From NCBI GenBank assembly GCA_017547165.1, contig JAFYQK010000012.1, positions 35,494-99,493 of the forward strand: a stretch of DNA of 64,000 nucleotides. The letters are read 5' to 3'. The position numbers and the translations under genes were made by a program. This DNA is from Bacteroidaceae bacterium. GTDB lineage: Bacteria; Bacteroidota; Bacteroidia; Bacteroidales; Bacteroidaceae. Of the stretch, positions 59,111-64,000 are shown piece by piece. The stretch's first letter is position 1. The number at the start of each line of letters is the position of its first letter. The notes under the pieces are model-generated. The model was not told the DNA's origin, searched no databases, and saw only the letters and a program-made list of their open reading frames with translations.

Positions 59111-60055
59111 TCAAAAAGACCACCCTAACACTAAGGCTGTAATATAGACAATATATATTGTTACCATAACCAGACCTTCCACTTTTGTTATACGACGGTC
59201 TGTACCGCCAAATACAAACAATAGAACACTGCTTAATACCAGAGCTAAAAAGTCAATATTGCCAATGCCTTTAATTTCCAGTGGTGTAATGGCAGCACAA
59301 GCACCCAGTATCAGGAAAATATTAAATAAGTTACTGCCTATTACATTGCCCAAAGCCAAGCCATTACTTCCCTTTCTTGCAGCCACAACACTGGTAGCCA
59401 ATTCGGGCAAGCTGGTGCCTGCTGCCAAGATAGTCAAACCGATAACTCTTTCTGAAATACCACACCTTGTTGCTAAAGCTGATGCACTTGTTGTCAGCAA
59501 CTGACCACCGCCAATCAAGCAACCTATACCCAATATAAGGAACAACAATGTTTTACCCCACCCATAGGTAACTACATTGGTGGAGTCTTCCTCTTTTGCT
59601 TCATTTTTTGCCGAATTGAACGAATAAACCATATACATGCCAAAACATGTAAGCAATACCACAGCATCCAAAAGGTTGATGCTGCCGTCTATTGAAAGAG
59701 CCACTAAAATGAGTGAGGAGAATACAACAAACAATACGTCTCGCGTCAATAGTTTTTTTGTTAGTGTCATAGACATAAATAATGTCGACACGCCGACAAT
59801 TACAAGCGAATTAAATATGTTGCTTCCTACAACATTACCGACACTCATATCACCGCTTCCTTTGAGAGCACTGAAAAAACTTACCACAAATTCGGGCATA
59901 CTGGTTCCCATAGCAACTACGGTAAGACCAATAATCATCTCACTTACATTCCATCTTCTGGCCATACTTGCTGCTCCATCGGTAAACTTGTCCGCACCCC
60001 ATAGAACAACAACTATGCTTACGAGTAAAAAAACAATGTTGACAAAAATATCCAT
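59111..60055 (-). CDS. Calcium/sodium antiporter (CaCA family, YrbG-like)
   Basis: Inner-membrane cation exchanger of 314 residues with about 10 hydrophobic segments. The two inverted alpha-repeats are clear: GTSMPEFVVSFFSALKG with VGNVVGSNIFN (first half), and GTSLPELATSVVAARKG with LGNVIGSNLFN (second half), containing the ion-binding acidic and polar residues of the family. It has no cytoplasmic regulatory domain. Divergent from the TPR protein gene. Confidence 0.93.
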   Translation of the reverse strand: MDIFVNIVFLLVSIVVVLWGADKFTDGAASMARRWNVSEMIIGLTVVAMGTSMPEFVVSFFSALKGSGDMSVGNVVGSNIFNSLVIVGVSTLFMSMTLTKKLLTRDVLFVVFSSLILVALSIDGSINLLDAVVLLTCFGMYMVYSFNSAKNEAKEEDSTNVVTYGWGKTLLFLILGIGCLIGGGQLLTTSASALATRCGISERVIGLTILAAGTSLPELATSVVAARKGSNGLALGNVIGSNLFNIFLILGACAAITPLEIKGIGNIDFLALVLSSVLLFVFGGTDRRITKVEGLVMVTIYIVYITALVLGWSF

Positions 60056-60222
60056 ACTCTATATTATATAATGTATATTATAATTGAAGTAACAAAAACT
60101 CATTAGAAGTCTCATCAAACAATACTTTTGCAAATGTAAAACATTTAACTATAATTTATGATATTCTTGTTTGATTTTACTTTTTTAAGAACACAAAAAC
60201 TTATATTATTGAGAAAAATATG

Positions 60223-60230
60223 TAACTTTG
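60223..60230 (+). promoter_or_regulatory. -7 element of the TPR protein gene
   Basis: TAACTTTG (TAnnTTTG); predicted leader of about 105 nt before the start at 60342. Confidence 0.55.
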
Positions 60231-60341
60231 CACGCATAAATGGTATATAGTGCAGATAAATTAATTGAGTTTGAACAGTATATTTAACACTATTTCCACA
60301 CAAAAGATATAATAAAACAATATAAGAAGATAAATAGAATT

Positions 60342-61751
60342 ATGAAAATCAGAACACTTGCCTTTATGTTCATGGCTTCATTTGTAACTACTGCCATGGC
60401 TCAGTTTGAAGGCGTTTCGGTTGACGAAAGAATTGCCGCTACAGCCGGTGAAGACAGTATCGCTGTAGGTCGTGGCCACATCAGCAGCTTCCAGATGGGT
60501 ATTGAAAACAAGAATTGGAAGGATGCTCACATTTCATGGAAATGGCTTATGAACAATGCACCATTTGCAGTATCAGGTCTATACAAGGGACATGCTCCCT
60601 TCATGCTCTACCAATTGATTGTTGCGGAGCAGGATCCTGTACAGAAGTTGGCATATTTCAACGATCTTATGGATATGTTCGACAAGCGTGCTCTTCGTCT
60701 CGACACACTTAACAGCATGGAGAAGCGTGAGAATTTGAAAAGTACCCTTGGTGACGTTCTTGCCATTAAGGCCGACTATTACAATTGGACAGCTCCTTCA
60801 ACACCAAACTCTGGTTATACCCTTAACAAAAGTTACAAGAACTATTCAGATGCTATTCGCATGATTAACGAGAAGGGCGGTCGTGAAGTAGAGGGTTCCG
60901 TACTCCAGAACTTCTTCCTTACATCCGACGCAATGTATAAGAGTGCTCCTAACACTTTGCGTGAGCAGTATCTTCAGGACTACCTTGACTCAAAGGATGC
61001 ATGCGAAACCATGCTTCAGCTTGCTAAGGAAGCTCAGGCTAATGGTGAAGACGCTAAGGCTCAGAAGATCTTGGCTAAGTATGAAGGTCCTTTGGCACTC
61101 ATTGAGCAGACATTTGCCAACAGCGGTGCTGCTGATCCTGAGCAGATTGTAGCTATCTACACCAAGAAGTTCAATGTGTACAAGTCTGATATAGCAAAGC
61201 TTAACTCATCATTGAACCTTATGGCTCAGAACGGTTGTGACAATGATTCTATCTATTTCGTATATGCAAAGGCTGCATACGATATTGAACCAACCTTCAC
61301 AGCTGCCATCGGTCTTGCTCAGAAGGCACAAAAGGATGGTAAAGCAGCAGAGGCTTTGTCATATTACAACAAGGCATTGGAGCTTGCTTCTGACGATGCT
61401 ACACGAGGAAAGATCTGCATCAAGATTGGTCAGGCACTTATCTCAAGTGGTGGTTTTGCCAAAGGTGAGGAATATTTCAACAAGGCAATTGAGTTCAATC
61501 CTTCTCTCACAGGTGCTGCATATTGGCAGTTGGCAGTAAGTCTGATTAAAGCACACGACCTCAAGGGTGCAATCGATTATTGTGACAAGGCTGGTGAAGC
61601 AGACATCACATATGCCAATCGTGCTGCTGACATGAAAAAGCGTTTGAATGACGCACTTGCACAACAGGCAAGCAATGCGAAGATGCGTGCTGAATACGAG
61701 GAATATATGCGTAAGAAGAAGGCAGAGGAAGCATTCTGGAACCAGAAATAA
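60342..61751 (+). CDS. Secreted/periplasmic tetratricopeptide-repeat protein
   Basis: 469 residues with a signal peptide (about 1-20, ending TTAMAQ). The N-terminal part (about 25-280) is helical and unassigned; the C-terminal third has TPR-like units (AIGLAQKAQKDGKAAEALSY, then ISSGGFAKGEEYFNKAIEFNP, then AAYWQLAVSLIKAHDLKGAI) ending in a charged coiled-coil (MRAEYEEYMRKKKAEEAFW). TPR proteins mediate protein contacts; in Bacteroidetes secreted ones often support envelope assembly. A highly biased codon use (GCT, AAG, GGT) suggests high expression. Its own terminator follows. Confidence 0.85.
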   Translation: MKIRTLAFMFMASFVTTAMAQFEGVSVDERIAATAGEDSIAVGRGHISSFQMGIENKNWKDAHISWKWLMNNAPFAVSGLYKGHAPFMLYQLIVAEQDPVQKLAYFNDLMDMFDKRALRLDTLNSMEKRENLKSTLGDVLAIKADYYNWTAPSTPNSGYTLNKSYKNYSDAIRMINEKGGREVEGSVLQNFFLTSDAMYKSAPNTLREQYLQDYLDSKDACETMLQLAKEAQANGEDAKAQKILAKYEGPLALIEQTFANSGAADPEQIVAIYTKKFNVYKSDIAKLNSSLNLMAQNGCDNDSIYFVYAKAAYDIEPTFTAAIGLAQKAQKDGKAAEALSYYNKALELASDDATRGKICIKIGQALISSGGFAKGEEYFNKAIEFNPSLTGAAYWQLAVSLIKAHDLKGAIDYCDKAGEADITYANRAADMKKRLNDALAQQASNAKMRAEYEEYMRKKKAEEAFWNQK

Positions 61752-61775
61752 TCAAATTACTCCTCATACAATAAA

Positions 61776-61805
61776 CAAAGGTGTGATCAGAAGGTCACAC
61801 CTTTG
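61776..61805. terminator. Bidirectional terminator between the TPR and ABC-F genes
   Basis: Perfect 11-bp stem CAAAGGTGTGA (61776-61786) / TCACACCTTTG (61795-61805), flanked by TTGTTTTAT on plus and TTTATTG on minus. Lies between convergent genes. Confidence 0.88.
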
Positions 61806-61850
61806 TTGTTTTATACGGCTATCTGTTTTAAAAGAGTAATACGCTAATTA

Positions 61851-63692
61851 CTACGCAAACTCCGATAGTTCGAGCCAACGCATTGATTTCTCATCAAGTT
61901 CATCGTTAAGGATGGGCAGACGCTTAGACATTGTTGTTATCTCGTCAACGCTTATAGTTCCGGAACTCAAGGCATTTTCTATATCGCTCTTCTCCTGTTC
62001 CAATAGCTCTATATCCTTCTCAAGTTGCTCAAACTCCTTACGTTCATTAAATGTAAGTCTGCGTTTCTTTTCTTGAAGACGAGGTTTGCCATTTGTAGAT
62101 ATTGAAGAAGATACATTATTTGCAGAAGAAACAGAAACCTTAGTCTTTGAGTCTTCAACCTTCTGCATCTTCTTTTGTGCATCGCGATATTGGGTGTAGT
62201 TGCCTGGATAGTCCTTTACTTCGCCGTCACCTTGAAATACAAGTAGATGATCTACCACACGATCCATAAAATAACGGTCGTGCGAAACAATTATAACACA
62301 CCCTTTAAAATCCTGAAGGTATTGTTCCAGAATCTGCAGAGTTACAATATCCATATCGTTGGTAGGCTCGTCAAGAATAAGGAAATTGGGATTCTGCATC
62401 AATACTGTACACAATTGCAAACGACGGCGTTCACCTCCGGAAAGTTTATAGATATAATTCTGCTGCTGAAGTGGTGAGAACATAAAGTGCTGCAGAAATT
62501 GCATTGCACTGAGATGCTTGCCTCCACCAAGATCCACATACTCAGCCACACGTCGTACGGCATCTATCACCTTCATACTCTCGTCCACTTGCAATGGTTC
62601 TTGACTGAAATATCCGAATTTTACAGTCTCACCAATAACAAAACGTCCAGAATCTGGGGGGATAAGTCCAAGCAGAAGTTTAAGGAATGTACTCTTACCT
62701 GTACCATTATTACCAACGATACCCATCTTCTCGTAGCGAGAGAAATTATAGTAGAAGTCCTTCAGTATCACAAGTTCATTCCTACCCTCACCTGCAGGAA
62801 AAGCCTTGCTGACATACTCTGCCTCAAATATCTTGCTGCCGATATAAGTACTATTGACCTGAAGGCGCATTTTATCCTCTTCGATGTGTTGTTTGGCCTT
62901 CTTCTCTAATTCGTAAAAAGCCTCCTCACGATAGCGTGCTTTATGACTTCGTGCCTGTGGTGTAGAACGCATCCATTCCAGTTCGGTACGATATAGATTA
63001 TTAGCACGAGCTATCTCGGCACGAGCGTTATCAATGCGTTCTTGTCGTTTCTCAAGATAATAGGCATAATTTCCACGGTAGGTGTAAAGCGTCTCATTAT
63101 CTAACTCAACTATCACATTACACACTCTATCCAGAAAATATCTATCGTGTGTAACCATAAGTAAGGTGATACATTGACGAGCAAGATACCCCTCGAGCCA
63201 TTCTATCATCTCAAGATCAAGATGGTTGGTAGGTTCGTCAAGGATAAGTAAATCTGGATTTTGTATAAGCACGTTAGCGAGTGCAACACGCTTAACCTGA
63301 CCACCAGAAAGCACTCCCATCTTACGCGAAGTATCACCAATCTTTAGTTTACCAAGAATCTGTTTGCTTCTGACTTCAAGATCAAGAGCCTCCTCTGTAT
63401 CATCCCTATCCTGTCTTGCATGCCAGAAGCAGGCATCTAAAACAGACATCTCATCTGGGAATACGGGCGATTGACTGAGATAACCCAATTTAACACCACT
63501 ACGCAATATAACCTCACCGCCATCGGCATCGTCCTTTCCTGCCAGGATGTTTAGCAAGGTTGTCTTTCCGGTACCATTCTGCGCTATAAGTCCAACACGT
63601 TGACCTTCGCCAATACCTAAATTTATATTGCTGAACAGAGTTTTATCACCAACTCTTCTTGTTAATTCTGATGCTTGTAGATATATCTTCAT
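61851..63692 (-). CDS. ABC-F family ATP-binding protein (Uup-like)
   Basis: 613 residues from the ATG at 63692. A GTG 33 nt upstream is in frame, but lies only a few nt from the predicted transcription start. Two ABC ATPase domains: Walker A AQNGTGKT and signature LSGGQVKR with [14 protein letters not shown]; then Walker A GNNGTGKS and LSGGERRR with FLILDEPTNDMDIV. A linker of about 75 residues (RIDNARAEIARANN) separates them, and a C-terminal coiled-coil (ERKEFEQLEKDIELLEQEK) follows, as in Uup. Soluble; Uup-like proteins act on ribosomes or branched DNA. Confidence 0.92.
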   Translation of the reverse strand: MKIYLQASELTRRVGDKTLFSNINLGIGEGQRVGLIAQNGTGKTTLLNILAGKDDADGGEVILRSGVKLGYLSQSPVFPDEMSVLDACFWHARQDRDDTEEALDLEVRSKQILGKLKIGDTSRKMGVLSGGQVKRVALANVLIQNPDLLILDEPTNHLDLEMIEWLEGYLARQCITLLMVTHDRYFLDRVCNVIVELDNETLYTYRGNYAYYLEKRQERIDNARAEIARANNLYRTELEWMRSTPQARSHKARYREEAFYELEKKAKQHIEEDKMRLQVNSTYIGSKIFEAEYVSKAFPAGEGRNELVILKDFYYNFSRYEKMGIVGNNGTGKSTFLKLLLGLIPPDSGRFVIGETVKFGYFSQEPLQVDESMKVIDAVRRVAEYVDLGGGKHLSAMQFLQHFMFSPLQQQNYIYKLSGGERRRLQLCTVLMQNPNFLILDEPTNDMDIVTLQILEQYLQDFKGCVIIVSHDRYFMDRVVDHLLVFQGDGEVKDYPGNYTQYRDAQKKMQKVEDSKTKVSVSSANNVSSSISTNGKPRLQEKKRRLTFNERKEFEQLEKDIELLEQEKSDIENALSSGTISVDEITTMSKRLPILNDELDEKSMRWLELSEFA

Positions 63693-63735
63693 AAAATCAA
63701 ACAACCCAACATTCAAGGGTTTCACTTTTCCTTTG

Positions 63736-63743
63736 CAAAGATA
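63736..63743 (-). promoter_or_regulatory. -7 element of the Uup-like gene
   Basis: Minus-strand TATCTTTG (plus CAAAGATA). Initiation near 63729 leaves a leader of about 37 nt to the ATG at 63692. It overlaps the first copy of a 23-bp direct repeat. Confidence 0.65.
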
Positions 63744-63844
63744 CGTATAAACGAGCGAGAAAAAAGAAGTTTACTTCTTTTTTTTCAAAGCGAGTGAAAG
63801 TATCTTCGACGAAATGTCAATGATACGTATAAACGAGCGAGAAA
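63740..63844. repeat. 23-bp direct repeat pair flanking a perfect palindrome
   Basis: Identical 23-nt copies at 63740-63762 and 63822-63844 (core CGTATAAACGAGCGAG), spaced by 82 nt start to start. The first contains part of the Uup-like promoter. Between them lies an A/T-flanked hairpin: AAAAAAGAAGT (63760-63770), TT, ACTTCTTTTTT (63773-63783), which looks like a bidirectional terminator. Confidence 0.85.
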
Positions 63845-64000
63845 TATCAAGCTTGCTTGAATGTCTTTTCCTGAAAATGGTTGACTCTTTTTAGGCCCTG
63901 TTTTTTAACACTTGCTTATCCATACGGATTTGGTTGACTGTTTCGTCTGAGTACAGTTTACTACTTTCACTGGAGAGGTTGACTCTTTTCCTAAGAAGGT
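63845..64000. other. Right-edge region with repeated GGTTGACT words; no gene assigned
   Basis: GGTTGACT occurs at 63879, 63932 and 63977. On the minus strand, two short frames are open from the right edge (31 and about 35 codons), so the 3' end of a neighbouring gene may lie here, but neither is recognisable. Confidence 0.35.

Noticed and set aside
63900-64000. C-terminus of a transposase on the minus strand at the right edge.
   Set aside because: Two short open frames exist, but neither contains recognisable transposase motifs within the visible part.

Overview
The window is a contiguous chromosomal stretch from a member of the Bacteroidales, most likely a gut-type Prevotella or a close relative. 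The evidence is the recurring Bacteroidetes promoter (TAnnTTTG at -7, often with TTTG about 20 nt upstream), the lack of obvious Shine-Dalgarno sequences, Bacteroidetes-type lipoproteins, a eukaryotic-type (GT3) glycogen synthase, a NUDIX-type sugar regulator beside transketolase and rpiB, and a galM-transporter-galK cluster. The DNA is moderately AT-rich. I found no tRNA, rRNA, CRISPR array, insertion sequence or prophage.

Layout: 0-2.5 kb holds the 3' part of a FemAB-like/DegT aminotransferase fusion cut by the left edge, then uracil phosphoribosyltransferase. 2.6-7.6 kb (minus strand) has a LysM glucosaminidase, rpiB, transketolase, a NUDIX-family regulator and a small acyltransferase. 7.8-11.6 kb is a galactose operon. 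11.7-17.1 kb holds folC, dnaJ, grpE, an ABC-F ATPase and cytidine deaminase. 17.2-18.5 kb has a Cys/Lys-rich secreted miniprotein preceded by a candidate structured RNA with its own terminator, then a DUF2147 protein. 18.6-21.9 kb is lolA-ftsK. 22-28.6 kb (plus strand) has an RNase D-like exonuclease, rlmI, a nucleoside permease, rsmE and a three-part AmgK/RapZ-C/MurU fusion for cell-wall sugar recycling.

28.8-38.1 kb is the most accessory-looking part: an acidic BspA-like LRR membrane protein, a 1.2 kb gene-free stretch, two tandem paralogous surface lipoproteins resembling leukocidin/hemolysin-type pore-forming proteins, a carboxypeptidase-regulatory-like secreted protein and a DUF3667 membrane protein. 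38.2-49.5 kb returns to housekeeping and catabolism: dipeptidyl peptidase III, panB, an AddA/AddB-like pair and a GH20 hexosaminidase. 49.7-64 kb has gapA, mscL, a second GH20 lipoprotein, glgP with glycogen synthase, a small secreted protein, a Ca2+/Na+ exchanger, a TPR protein and a second ABC-F ATPase.

The genes fit a saccharolytic anaerobe: galactose and pentose-phosphate metabolism, glycogen storage, hexosamine release outside the cytoplasm (two GH20 enzymes) and cytoplasmic amino-sugar recycling. The most interesting items are the structured RNA/miniprotein locus, the tandem lipoprotein pair with localized divergence in the putative pore segment, the recycling-enzyme fusion, and a 22-bp tandem repeat family present at two loci in opposite orientation.
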